In this document: positions 7,081 through 14,828 of the stretch, in pieces | Position numbering within the stretch: the stretch's first letter is position 1 | How the letters are laid out: each line of letters starts with the position of its first letter | Notes under the pieces: model-generated | What the model saw: the letters and a program-made list of their open reading frames with translations, nothing else | Told to the model about the DNA's origin: nothing | The model's database searches: none | Assembly: GCA_016190175.1 (NCBI GenBank) | Contig: JACPRC010000094.1 | Coordinates: 1-35,297 of the forward strand | Length of the DNA stretch: 35,297 nt | Origin: Planctomycetota bacterium | GTDB lineage: Bacteria; Planctomycetota; MHYJ01; JACPRB01 | Reading direction: 5' to 3' | Program-made: the position numbers and the translations under genes

Positions 7081-7121
7081 ATGTAGTTACAATCATACAT
7101 AAAGGCATCTGCCGCCGTCAA
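7081..7121 (-). promoter_or_regulatory. Promoter/operator of the PIN toxin-antitoxin operon
   Basis: On the minus strand, TTGACG (7116-7121), an 18-bp spacer and TATGAT (7092-7097) form a good sigma70 promoter. An imperfect palindrome with ATGTA/TACAT ends (7081-7100) overlaps the -10 region and is a candidate operator for autorepression. Confidence 0.65.
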
Positions 7122-7333
7122 GCGGTCCGAGAACCGTTCCGCGAGCGTCCTGCTTCGATGAAAGGCGTGAAACGCCCGAACGGTTTGGCTTTGGGATTCT
7201 CCTTGGATTCCGGATCTCCGCTCAGGCTCGTCCTTGCCGGGAGTCACGTCGCCCACCCGCTTCGGGCTCGTCGTCCCGGGCTCTCGAACCTACGCCTTCG
7301 TTGGCGATCTTGGAACCGCCATCGAGGATTCGA

Positions 7334-7573
7334 TCAGAAGTGGCGCTTCGCGAACGCACGACCTGAGCCGGACTTGAGGTATCGCTCGAACTGAACGGCC
7401 CGCTCCCGTGTGGCGAATGCGGCGCACACGGTCCCTCGCCAAGGACGCCACTTGGCGGTGTGAAAGCAACGCCCCGCGTTATGCTCCTTGATTCGCGGCT
7501 CCAGCGCCGTCGTCAGCCCGACGTAGTGTTTGTCGGGGAACTCCGTGCTCTCAAGGATGTAGACCAGCGTCAC
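7334..7573 (-). CDS. GIY-YIG domain endonuclease-like protein
   Basis: 79 residues from a GTG start with AAGGAG five bases upstream. VYILESTEFPDKHYVGLT corresponds to the GIY-YIG signature (here VYI...YVG), followed by LEPRIKEHNAG with the catalytic-type Arg. FATRERAVQFERYLKSGSGR carries the metal-binding Glu (FERYLK) of small stand-alone members (UPF0213/YhbQ-like). Such proteins are putative nucleases of unknown role and are often found singly in intergenic space. A strong inverted-repeat structure lies 33 bp upstream (7606-7673). The 200 bp between this gene and the toxin-antitoxin promoter show nothing recognisable. Confidence 0.85.
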   Translation of the reverse strand: MTLVYILESTEFPDKHYVGLTTALEPRIKEHNAGRCFHTAKWRPWRGTVCAAFATRERAVQFERYLKSGSGRAFAKRHF

Positions 7574-7605
7574 GGCATCTCCTTCGAGGTGTCAATCCCG
7601 CCGTA

Positions 7606-7673
7606 GCTCGCCGAGCCGCAGGGGCCATCCGCCTCCACCTTTGCCTCGCTACGCTCGGCGAGCGGAGGCGGAT
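7606..7673. repeat. Interleaved inverted repeats upstream of the GIY-YIG gene
   Basis: Two perfect 10-bp inverted pairs: GCTCGCCGAG (7606-7615) with CTCGGCGAGC (7654-7663), and ATCCGCCTCC (7627-7636) with GGAGGCGGAT (7664-7673). The pairs interleave (A-B-A'-B'), so they cannot both form simple nested stems; a pseudoknot or alternative hairpins are possible. A smaller CTCGC/GCGAG stem sits inside. The rest of 7574-7989 holds a small peptide ORF and the glycogen operon promoter. Confidence 0.7.
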
Positions 7674-7768
7674 ACCCGCGACGCGATGCGAACCCTATGA
7701 TGTCTCTACCCTCCATGAGCGAGACGCCTCGATCGCCGCCGGCGACGCGCCGGGCTCCCGGTTTCCCC

Positions 7769-7834
7769 CTACCTCCGCCGGGTGCCGCCGGTAAGGAAAA
7801 TGTAGCCGGCCTTGACGCTGCTCCTGGTCCTCAT
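7769..7834 (-). CDS. Candidate 21-residue peptide
   Basis: An ATG preceded by AAGGAGG at 7-bp spacing opens MRTRSSVKAGYIFLTGGTRRR and ends at TAG. The strong ribosome binding site is the main evidence. The MRTRSSVKAG beginning resembles short unannotated peptides (M-K/R-x-R-x-x-VKAG...) I have seen in high-GC environmental genomes, but I cannot name the family. It is divergent from the GH57 gene. It may equally be a truncated relic, since the downstream sequence is open in no obvious frame. Confidence 0.35.
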   Translation of the reverse strand: MRTRSSVKAGYIFLTGGTRRR

Positions 7835-7947
7835 GGTCGTTCCTCCTTCGACCTTCCAAGAACTCCTTGCGCGCCTTCGTTTGGAGGACTCCGCAGTCTC
7901 CGGCTCTCCTCCTCTCCCCGTCTCCTGGTCTCCCCATCTCCTTTCCC

Positions 7948-7975
7948 TTGGCCCTTCCCACCCCTGCGCTATAAT
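7948..7975 (+). promoter_or_regulatory. Promoter of the glycogen operon
   Basis: TTGGCC (7948-7953), a 16-bp spacer and a perfect TATAAT (7970-7975). The ATG of the GH57 gene is 14 bp beyond the -10 box and no Shine-Dalgarno fits between them, so the transcript would have a leader of about 7 nt. Confidence 0.65.
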
Positions 7976-7989
7976 GGTCTTTCTCGCCT

Positions 7990-8946
7990 ATGCACCCCGT
8001 GACGCTCTCCTTCCTGTGGCACTTCCACCAGCCCATCTACCGGGACGTGCGGACGCGCCGGATGCTCATGCCGTGGGCGCGCCTCCACGGCATCAAAGAC
8101 TACACGGGGATGGCCCTCCTCCTCGATGAGTTCCCCGAGATCCGCTGCACCGCGAACTTCAGCCCGGGACTCCTGCTGCAGCTCGAAGCCTACGCCGCCG
8201 GCGAGACCGACTCGTCGCTCGAACTCCTGCGCGACCCGGGGGACCTCTCCGAGGACGAGCGCGCCCGCGTGCTCAGCACCTTCTTCTTCGCTCATCCGGA
8301 GAACATGATCGGGACCTCGCCCCGGTACCGGGAGCTCCTCCGCCGGAAGGAAGCCCGCGAGCGTTTCGCGAGCCAGGACGTCGTGGATCTCCAGGTGCTC
8401 GCGAACCTCGCGTGGTTCCATCCGCTCGCCGTCGCGCGCGACGCGGAGCTCCAGGACCTGCGCGCGAAGGGACGCGGCTACGGCGCCGCGGACCGCGAGC
8501 GCGTCGTCGCCAAGCAGCGCGAGCTCCTGCGCGAAGTCCTCCCGCGATGGAGGCGGCTCCAGCCGCGCGTCGAGATCAGCGTGAGTCCCTTCGCCCACCC
8601 GATCGTCCCGCTCCTGTGCGACTTCCGCAGCTCCGGCTTTCCCCGGCTGCCCGAGCCCGTTCCCGGCCTGCGCGACGATGCGGAGGTGCACGTCCGGCGC
8701 GCCGCGGAGTGGGGGGAGCGCGTCTTCGGCGCGCGTCCCGCGGGGATGTGGCCCTCCGAGGGGAGCGTCAGCGAGGAGGCGTGCGCCCTCTACGCGAAGC
8801 ACGGCTTCCGCTGGGTCGCGACGGACGAGCAGATCCTCGACGCCTCGCTCGGGCGGCCCGTCTCGAAGCACGAGCTCTACCGGCCGTGGAAGCTCGGCGA
8901 CCTCACGATCCTCTTCCGCGACCTAGAGATCTCCAACCTCCACTGA
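7990..8946 (+). CDS. GH57 alpha-glucan enzyme, N-terminal (catalytic) part, interrupted
   Basis: 318 residues of a family 57 glycoside hydrolase. Conserved region 1 is FHQPIY (HQP at 13-15), region 2 is VEISVSPFAHPIVPL, region 3 MWPSEGSVS supplies the nucleophile-type Glu257, and region 4 VATDEQ the acid/base-type Asp279. The family cleaves or transfers alpha-1,4 (some alpha-1,6) glucan bonds. The frame ends at TGA 8944-8946 in the middle of a motif that normally continues (FRDLEIS...). The very same frame resumes after two more stops (TAA 8953, TAG 8956) and encodes the rest of the enzyme to 9990. The break lies in a 38-bp AT-rich patch (8923-8960). It is either a recent pseudogene or a local sequence error. 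First gene of the operon with galT-like and glgA genes. Confidence 0.85.
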   Translation: MHPVTLSFLWHFHQPIYRDVRTRRMLMPWARLHGIKDYTGMALLLDEFPEIRCTANFSPGLLLQLEAYAAGETDSSLELLRDPGDLSEDERARVLSTFFFAHPENMIGTSPRYRELLRRKEARERFASQDVVDLQVLANLAWFHPLAVARDAELQDLRAKGRGYGAADRERVVAKQRELLREVLPRWRRLQPRVEISVSPFAHPIVPLLCDFRSSGFPRLPEPVPGLRDDAEVHVRRAAEWGERVFGARPAGMWPSEGSVSEEACALYAKHGFRWVATDEQILDASLGRPVSKHELYRPWKLGDLTILFRDLEISNLH

Positions 8947-9027
8947 TTCACCTAATAGAACTGGAAGGCGAGGGATGCGGCGGCCGACGCGATCCGGCGC
9001 GTCGAGGCGGCGCCGGACGGCTCGTTC

Positions 9028-9990
9028 GTGAGCGTGATCCTCGACGGCGAGAACGCGTGGGAGCACTATCCCGGGCTCGGAGTCGACTTCTTCCGCGCGC
9101 TGTACGAGGGACTCTCGAAGAACGGCCGGGTCCGGACGGGCACGATGTCGGAATCGCTCGCGCGCGAGCCCGCGCGCCTCCCGCGCCTGCACGCGGGCTC
9201 GTGGATCGACCGGAGCTTCCGCATCTGGGTCGGCCACGAGGAGGACGTGCGGGCGTGGAACCTCCTCGGGAAGACGCGCGCGGAGCTGGTCCGGGCCGGC
9301 GGCAGCGAGGAGGCTTGGGAGTCGCTCTACGCCGCGGAGGGGAGCGACTGGTTCTGGTGGTTCGGGGACGATTTCTCGTCGGCGCAGGACGCGGAGTTCG
9401 ACGCGCTCTTCCGGCGCCACCTCGGGAACGTCTACCGGTCGATCGGGGTGCCCGAGCCGCAGGAACTCCTGCAGCCCGTGAAGCGGCAGGTGACCGCCGT
9501 CGTCGCGCGCGCCCCGTGGGCGATGCTGCGCGTCGTCGTGGACGGGAGGCGGACGGACTACTTCGAGTGGATCGCGGCGGGCCGGTACGACATGAGCCGC
9601 GAGTACGGGGCGATGGCGGGGGATCTGTCGTTCGTTTCGGACCTCCACTACGGTTTCGACGAGGCGAACCTCTTCCTGCGCATCGACACCCGCGCGGGGG
9701 TGGACGCGCGGAAGGCGTGCGAACGCCGGCGGCTGCGGCTGATCGTGACGAAGCCGCGTCCCTGCGAGGTCGATCTCCTTCCCGCCGCCGACGGGGTGCG
9801 CTCCGCGGTCGAGGACATCTTCGAGGCCGCGGTTCCGTTCGAACGGATCGGCGTCGCGGCCGGCGAGGATGTGGAGTTCGTCCTGGAGCTGTCGAGGGAG
9901 GGCGGCGTGCCTCAGAGGTTCCCCACGACGGTGCCGCTTTCCCTGCGCGTGCCGACGAAGGACTACGATAAGATTCATTGGATGGCCTGA
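9028..9990 (+). CDS. GH57 alpha-glucan enzyme, C-terminal part, in frame with 7990-8946
   Basis: 320 residues from the first GTG after the stops; similarity actually begins upstream at NWKARDAAADAIRRV (from 8959). SVILDGENAWEHYPGLG is GH57 conserved region 5, and WIDRSFRIWVGHEEDVRAWN and EGSDWFWWFGDDFSSA are typical of the long GH57 group that includes alpha-amylases and amylopullulanase-like proteins. The C-terminal 180 residues form a beta-rich domain common to that group. The frame is the same as the upstream half, with no insertion or deletion, so the two were one gene of about 666 codons. As an independent protein this piece would lack the catalytic Glu and Asp. The stop codon is one base before the next ATG. 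Confidence 0.8.
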   Translation: MSVILDGENAWEHYPGLGVDFFRALYEGLSKNGRVRTGTMSESLAREPARLPRLHAGSWIDRSFRIWVGHEEDVRAWNLLGKTRAELVRAGGSEEAWESLYAAEGSDWFWWFGDDFSSAQDAEFDALFRRHLGNVYRSIGVPEPQELLQPVKRQVTAVVARAPWAMLRVVVDGRRTDYFEWIAAGRYDMSREYGAMAGDLSFVSDLHYGFDEANLFLRIDTRAGVDARKACERRRLRLIVTKPRPCEVDLLPAADGVRSAVEDIFEAAVPFERIGVAAGEDVEFVLELSREGGVPQRFPTTVPLSLRVPTKDYDKIHWMA

Positions 9991-9991
9991 C

Positions 9992-10990
9992 ATGCCCGAA
10001 CTGAGACGCGACCCGGTCACGAGCCGCTGGATCATCATCGCCGTCGAGCGCGCGAAGCGCCCCGACGACTTCCGCGCGGTGCCGTCCGTGCCGAAGGCGA
10101 AGGAGTGCCCCTTCTGCGAGGGGTTCGAGCGCGCGACCCCGCCCGAGATCGCGGCGGTGCGCACGTCCGGCGGGCGCAACGAGCCGGGATGGCGCGTCCG
10201 CGTCGTCCCGAACAAGTTCCCGGCGCTCATGATCGAGGGCGACCTGGACCGGCGCGGCGAGGGGATGTACGACATCATGAACGGCGTCGGGGCGCACGAG
10301 GTGATCATCGAGTCCCCGAAACACCTCCTCAGCCTGACCGAGATGGCGGAGGAGTCGCTCCGCGAGGTCTTCCGCATGTACCGCGAGCGCCTGCTCGACC
10401 TCCGGCGCGACTCCCGGATGGTGTACGGCCTGCTCTTCAAGAACGTCGGCGAGGCGGCGGGCGCGTCGCTGGAGCACACGCACTCGCAGCTCATCGTGAC
10501 CCCGATCGTCCCGCTGCGCGTGCAGACCGAGATCGACCGCTCCAAGCTGTACTTCGAGTACCGCGGCCGCTGTCTCCTCTGCGACATGGTGAAGCAGGAG
10601 CTGCAGTCGGGGATCCGGCTCGTGTGCGAGACGCAGCAGTTCGTGTCGTTCGAGCCGTTCGCGTCCCGCTTCCCGTTCGAGACGCACATCATTCCCAAGC
10701 GGCACCATTCGCACTTCGAGTCGATCGACGAGGGAGCGATGGGGGAGCTGGCCTCGATCCTGCGGACGACGATGCTGCGGATCGAGAAGGCCGTGAACCA
10801 CCCGCCGTACAACTACCTGATCCACACGAGCCCGCTGAACACGCCGCCGCTGGAGCACTACCACTGGCACTTCGAGATCATCCCGCGCATCACGCGCGTG
10901 GCGGGGTTCGAGTGGGGCACGGGGTTCTACATCAACCCGGTGCCGCCGGAGCACGCGGCGCAGTACCTGAGGGAGGTCCGCATCCCATGA
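9992..10990 (+). CDS. galT: GalT-like nucleotidyltransferase, possibly ADP-glucose phosphorylase
   Basis: 332 residues with the two-lobed HIT fold of galactose-1-phosphate uridylyltransferases. It opens ELRRDPVTSRWIIIAVERAK. Two CxxC pairs (ECPFCEG, CLLCDMV) would bind zinc or stabilise the N-lobe. The active-site motif reads LEHTHSQLI, so H-x-H-x-Q is kept but the central Pro of classical GalT (HPHxQ) is Thr. A second His cluster (HYHWHFEIIPR) binds metal. Plant ADP-glucose phosphorylase has HSHSQ at this position, and the gene sits between glucan enzymes and overlaps glgA by ATGA. ADP-glucose/phosphate chemistry is therefore at least as likely as galactose metabolism. Galactose genes (galK, galE) are not seen nearby. 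Confidence 0.85.
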   Translation: MPELRRDPVTSRWIIIAVERAKRPDDFRAVPSVPKAKECPFCEGFERATPPEIAAVRTSGGRNEPGWRVRVVPNKFPALMIEGDLDRRGEGMYDIMNGVGAHEVIIESPKHLLSLTEMAEESLREVFRMYRERLLDLRRDSRMVYGLLFKNVGEAAGASLEHTHSQLIVTPIVPLRVQTEIDRSKLYFEYRGRCLLCDMVKQELQSGIRLVCETQQFVSFEPFASRFPFETHIIPKRHHSHFESIDEGAMGELASILRTTMLRIEKAVNHPPYNYLIHTSPLNTPPLEHYHWHFEIIPRITRVAGFEWGTGFYINPVPPEHAAQYLREVRIP

Positions 10991-12426
10991 AGGTCGCGTT
11001 CATCTCGCCGGAAGTGGTCCCGTACTCCAAGACGGGGGGCCTCGCGGACGTCTGCGGCGCGCTCCCGCAGGCCCTCGCGGGGCTCGACGTGGAGACGTGC
11101 GTCGTCACCCCCGGCTACCGCTGCACGAAGTCCGCGCCCGCGGAGAAGGTCGAGGCCCCCGTCCGGATCAAGGTGGGCGACACGGAGGTGGCGCCGACGT
11201 TCCGCCGCGCGGGCCGAGTCTTCTTCGTGGACTGCGATCCGTATTTCGACCGCGAGGGGCTGTACGGGACGCCCAACGGGGACTACAAGGACAACGCCGC
11301 GCGGTTCGTCCTCTTCTGCCGCGCCGCGATGGAACTCCTCCGGCACGTCGCGGTGCCGGACGTGCTCCATGCCCACGACTGGCAGGCGGGGCTCGTTCCG
11401 ACGTACGCGCGGACGCTCTACCGCTCCGCCTACGAGAAGACGAAGACCGTCTTCACGATCCACAACCTCGCGTACCAGGGGCTCTTCTGGCACTGGGACA
11501 TGCCCCTCACCGGACTCGACTGGAAGCACTTCCACTGGAAGGAGCTCGAGTTCTTCGGGAAGATCAGCTTCGTCAAGGCGGGTCTCGTCCATTCGGACGC
11601 GGTCGTCACGGTGAGCCCGACCTACGCGCGCGAGATCCAGACGCCCCAGCACGGGTGCGGCCTCGACGGCGTCCTCCGCGAGCGCGCGTCGGTCCTTCAC
11701 GGCATCCTCAACGGCGTGGACTACGCGGAATGGAACCCGGAGACGGACGCGCTCCTGCCGGCCTGCTATTCCGCGCGCGCCCCCGCCGGGAAGTCGTCGT
11801 GCAAGGCGGCGCTCCAGAAGCAGTGCGGCCTCCCGGAGGCGCCGGAGACGCCTCTCGTGGGGATGATCGGGCGCCTCGTCGAGCAGAAGGGGATCGATCT
11901 GGTCCTGGCGGTCATCGAGGATCTCCTCAAAGAGGACGTGCAGTTCGTGCTCCTCGGATCGGGCGATCCGCGCTACCAGGAGGCGCTCCTGGGCGTCCAG
12001 CGGCGCCGGCCGGACCGCATCTCGGTGAACATCAAGTTCGACAACGGACTCGCGCACCTCATCGAGGCGGGCTCCGACCTGTTCCTCATGCCGTCGCGGT
12101 ACGAGCCGTGCGGGCTGAACCAGATCTACAGCCTGAAGTACGGCACGGTCCCCGTCGTGCGCGCGACGGGAGGCCTGGCGGACTCGGTCGTGGGGGCTGC
12201 GACGGAGACGATGAAGAAGGGGACGGCGACGGGCTTCGCGTTCGCCGACTACTCGCCGGTCGCGCTCGCCGACACGATGCGCCGCGCGCTGGGTGCGTAC
12301 CACGAGAAGAAGGCGTGGAAGAAGCTCATGGCGGCGGGGATGAAGCAGGACTTCTCGTGGGAGAAGTCGGCGAGGCAGTATCTCAAGCTGTACGAGGGGC
12401 TGACGCGCGGGAGCTCAAACGCGTGA
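10987..12426 (+). CDS. glgA: Glycogen synthase (ADP-glucose type, GT5)
   Basis: 479 residues, the usual length. The N-terminal ADP-glucose-binding motif is KTGGLADVCGALPQAL (K15-TGG). The HAHDWQAG segment, TIHNLAYQG, the GILNGVDYAEWNPETD turn between the two Rossmann domains, and the C-terminal SRYEPCGLNQIYSLKYGTVP with the catalytic-type Glu and the TGGLADSV loop are all intact. It elongates alpha-1,4-glucan from ADP-glucose in the cytoplasm. It is translationally coupled to the GalT-like gene (ATGA). The ADP-glucose supplier glgC lies 13 kb downstream in a second operon. A branching enzyme (glgB) is not in the window unless one of the GH57 proteins performs that role. Confidence 0.95.
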   Translation: MKVAFISPEVVPYSKTGGLADVCGALPQALAGLDVETCVVTPGYRCTKSAPAEKVEAPVRIKVGDTEVAPTFRRAGRVFFVDCDPYFDREGLYGTPNGDYKDNAARFVLFCRAAMELLRHVAVPDVLHAHDWQAGLVPTYARTLYRSAYEKTKTVFTIHNLAYQGLFWHWDMPLTGLDWKHFHWKELEFFGKISFVKAGLVHSDAVVTVSPTYAREIQTPQHGCGLDGVLRERASVLHGILNGVDYAEWNPETDALLPACYSARAPAGKSSCKAALQKQCGLPEAPETPLVGMIGRLVEQKGIDLVLAVIEDLLKEDVQFVLLGSGDPRYQEALLGVQRRRPDRISVNIKFDNGLAHLIEAGSDLFLMPSRYEPCGLNQIYSLKYGTVPVVRATGGLADSVVGAATETMKKGTATGFAFADYSPVALADTMRRALGAYHEKKAWKKLMAAGMKQDFSWEKSARQYLKLYEGLTRGSSNA

Positions 12427-12556
12427 GGGTATGCGTTCGCGGGGGGTACGAGCGGCAGCGAGGGGTGGGACAAGCCGATCACCCCGAGCCTGGAATCAAG
12501 AATCAAGAATCCGGACCCACGGCGCGGCGGCGATATTCCGGGAGTCGCGCCGGTCG

Positions 12557-12652
12557 CGCGTGCTCGTGGGCGAGGAGAAGAACTACTCCTACGAGAACGG
12601 CGACATCCGGTACGCGTGGTCCCCCGATAGCCGCGGTTCGCGGGGGAAGTAG
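12557..12652 (+). pseudogene. Tricorn/S41-peptidase-like beta-propeller fragment
   Basis: The plus frame reads RVLVGEEKNYSYENGDIRYA and then WSPDS before a short tail and TAG. A SYENGDIRYAWSPDS-type motif is typical of propeller blades in Tricorn-like and S41 peptidase proteins (WSPDSKW). Both ends are lost. It lies 130 bp after glgA and marks the start of a stretch of gene relics that continues to about 18 kb. Confidence 0.45.
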
Positions 12653-12816
12653 ATCCGCGCCTGCTGCGAGGCGGTTCTTCAAGAACTCCTTCGAAGGGAA
12701 GAACGCACATTCTTGCGCAGATTGAGATTCACCTCGCGCTGATCGTCAGTGTCACGGCGGAGCAGGCACTGAAGTGGAGACCGGAAGATCCCGGACGGCT
12801 TTCGCTCATCGAGTGA

Positions 12817-13134
12817 CATGCCGCCGCGCAGGGAGCCGTCCTGCTGGTCCATGTACCCGCCGGCGTCTCGAAGGTCTGGAAGCCGGCCCGAACCTGGAAC
12901 CCGTTCAGGTCGCAGCACCACCGGGCCGAGTTCTGGGAGATGCCGGGCGAGCGGAAGGACCAAGTTCGCATCTTGGTGCCATGGCTGTTCCATGCCGGCC
13001 AGGAACGGGGTCTGGCGATGAAGTCGGCCGACGGCGTGTCGGTGTCGATGTCCCCGTACTTCCGCGAGAGGCCCGACGTGACCGACGAGATGTGGGCCCG
13101 GTGGATCGCCGACTCCCGCCACGTTCGGCCATAA
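12817..13134 (+). pseudogene. Unrecognised coding relic, C-terminal part
   Basis: An open frame without a start codon runs after an in-frame TGA (12814-12816) to TAA 13132-13134. It reads QGAVLLVHVPAGVSKVWKPA, FWEMPGERKDQVRILVPWLF and YFRERPDVTDEMWARWIADS. Codon use and the aromatic-rich composition are protein-like. The same frame upstream of the TGA (from about 12730, IHLALIVSVTAEQALKWRP) also looks coding, with a signal-anchor-like beginning. This suggests one gene broken by a nonsense mutation. I do not recognise the family. Confidence 0.35.
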
Positions 13135-13241
13135 GGCGCATCGCCGTATCCATCCTCGCGAGCGCCGCCTTTGGTGCGGCGGTCGGATGCTGCGTCGGCT
13201 TGAATCCATCGTCACGACCAACACTCCGGACCTCCCGGACG

Positions 13242-13958
13242 TTACCGGACGACTGCCGACACTCGTATCAGAAGCAGATAGGAGGTCTTCTTTTCCTGTC
13301 GAATTCGCATGCCCGCATCGGATGGGGACGCCCACACGAAGAGCCTCTCCTGATCTCCGAAGAGGTACCATTGCCCCGTCCGCCCGGCCTCCAGGTTTAG
13401 CGTAACGCTGCCGGACGCGCCTGCGAGGTCCGGGGTGTTGATCCACACGGTCAGGGTGTCATATCCTCGCATTCCGACGCGACCGAGATCCGCCTCGCTG
13501 CCCGACTTCCTCTGGTCGATGACGATGGTCTCCGGTTCCTGCCTGTCTGTCCTCACTCCTTCCCCGGATCTCGAGGACGTCGTCGAGCGCTTTCTCTCCA
13601 CCCGCTGAGGTTCCCTCCCGACTTGAACCTCGATGCCGTCCGCTCCGGAGGCCCACACGGGCTTCCGTTCCCATCGCGGGCTGAAGACGTCCCGGCCATG
13701 GGCCAGGATCGATGCCTCCTCACCCTCATCGCCTACGATCGCCTGGGAGAATTCCAGAAGCGTGGCGTGCCGCGGGTCGAGAGGCTCCGCCGCGGTCAGC
13801 AGGACTGAGTTGGGCGGGCCGGCGTGCGGAGAGAACGACAGAAGAGCCACCTCCACCTCGTATTTGTCTGGTAGCGCGGGTAGGGACGGCGGAGTCGCGC
13901 CGCAGGCGTCGAGGAATACCGACAGCAACGCCACACTGCCGATCCGAGCGGATCTCAT
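13242..13958 (-). CDS. Putative lipoprotein of unknown function
   Basis: 238 residues. MRSARIGSVALLSVFLDACG is a lipoprotein signal with lipobox LDAC, lipidated Cys at 19. GGAGGG lies 6 bp upstream of the ATG. The mature part is beta-rich (KYEVEVALLSFSPHAGPPNS, SVTLNLEAGRTGQWYLFGDQ) with a central Arg/Ser/Glu-rich low-complexity segment (about residues 125-150). No catalytic motif is visible. The frame is intact, unlike most of its neighbours. Its ligand or partner is unknown. Confidence 0.6.
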   Translation of the reverse strand: MRSARIGSVALLSVFLDACGATPPSLPALPDKYEVEVALLSFSPHAGPPNSVLLTAAEPLDPRHATLLEFSQAIVGDEGEEASILAHGRDVFSPRWERKPVWASGADGIEVQVGREPQRVERKRSTTSSRSGEGVRTDRQEPETIVIDQRKSGSEADLGRVGMRGYDTLTVWINTPDLAGASGSVTLNLEAGRTGQWYLFGDQERLFVWASPSDAGMRIRQEKKTSYLLLIRVSAVVR

Positions 13959-14194
13959 ACTCGCCCTCCATTGTTCTTCGCCGGCGCGCCCGAACGGCAG
14001 GTACGTCCAGCACGAAATCACACGGAATACGCCGCTGGCCAACCTTACTCCTCCTGGTGCTTCTCATTCCTCTTGTCCATTCCGGGGTCCGGGGTTGGCA
14101 TGTCGAGGGGCTTTCCTTCGATTCTCCCGGAGTCATGGACGACAGGCCCGGGATGCCGAGCCCGCGGATGCGGAGGATCGCCTGCGAGGCGCCA

Positions 14195-14320
14195 CCCGGC
14201 GCGGATGTACTGGGTGATCGCTTCCCAGCAGCGGAGACAGAGCCGCTCGAGGGCGGCACGGCGCTCCCCGGCCGCAGGACTGCCGATCCCCCGGCCCAGT
14301 CCCGTCGACGTCTCCGGCAT
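14195..14320 (-). pseudogene. ECF-type sigma factor, N-terminal fragment
   Basis: From the ATG at 14320: MPETSTGLGRGIGS, then ERRAALERLCLRCWEAITQY and IRAGWRLAGD. This matches the beginning of large planctomycete ECF sigma factors (MPETS..., ERRAALERLC..YW.PVYAFIR). Similarity ends where region 2 should continue (AEDLTQ.FF), and no other frame picks it up. The relic is the best phylogenetic hint in the window. Confidence 0.5.
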
Positions 14321-14472
14321 GCGGCGGTTCTCCTCCGGCGAAGCCTTCCGGTCGTGCATGAGGATGAAAGAACCGGCGGGGACTTCCGGGTGCCGCCGAT
14401 TCGCGCGGAAGACAATCGGGCGGCGGATTGCGACCAACTCCTGATCCTCGAACGGACAAGGGGTATATGGAT

Positions 14473-14582
14473 GAGCCGGCGCGGTCCGGGGGTATCAGTC
14501 CTGGGATGGATTCGTGGACGTCCATGCGAACGAAGCGGTCCCGAAGCTGAAGATCGTCCTTCAGCAGCTGCCGTCGGAGTAG
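14473..14582 (+). pseudogene. Unrecognised C-terminal coding fragment
   Basis: After an in-frame TGA (14472-14474 region) the plus frame reads GYQSWDGFVDVHANEAVPKL, then KIVLQQLPSE and TAG at 14580-14582. The composition is clearly protein-like but there is no start codon. It looks like the tail of a lost gene. No family recognised. The remainder of 13959-14828, apart from the sigma fragment, shows no supported gene. Confidence 0.3.
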
Positions 14583-14828
14583 CGGTGACCGGGCCGGAAC
14601 CGATGATCTGGTCGCGACGCCGCGTCCTGGAACCGGCCGATCCGGAGTTCCTCGAAGAGGTGCTTCCATGTAGGCGAATGCGGAGTGAGGTGAGGCGCTG
14701 ACGTTGTCGGAGGCGGGATCCGCCCGGCGTTCCCGCTCGTCCGCCTTTTTCTTGGCCACGGGATGACGCGGTGCGTCATGTGCGGGGAGTGCCGGGCGCC
14801 TCTGAGCCCCGTGTTGAGGAGAACGCGG

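Noticed and set aside
8944-8958. Stop-codon recoding (for example TGA as selenocysteine) to explain the GH57 interruption
   Set aside because: All three stop codons occur within 15 bp, no selenocysteine is expected in GH57, and no SECIS-like hairpin is evident.
8923-10954. Long open frames on the minus strand (over 600 codons) opposite GH57/galT
   Set aside because: Their translations are Arg/Pro/Ser-rich with no family similarity. They are antisense shadows caused by high GC in well-recognised plus-strand genes.
13135-13241. Signal-peptide-like plus-strand stretch (ILASAAFGAAVGCCVG)
   Set aside because: There is no plausible start codon or ribosome site, and it overlaps the end of the intact lipoprotein gene on the other strand.
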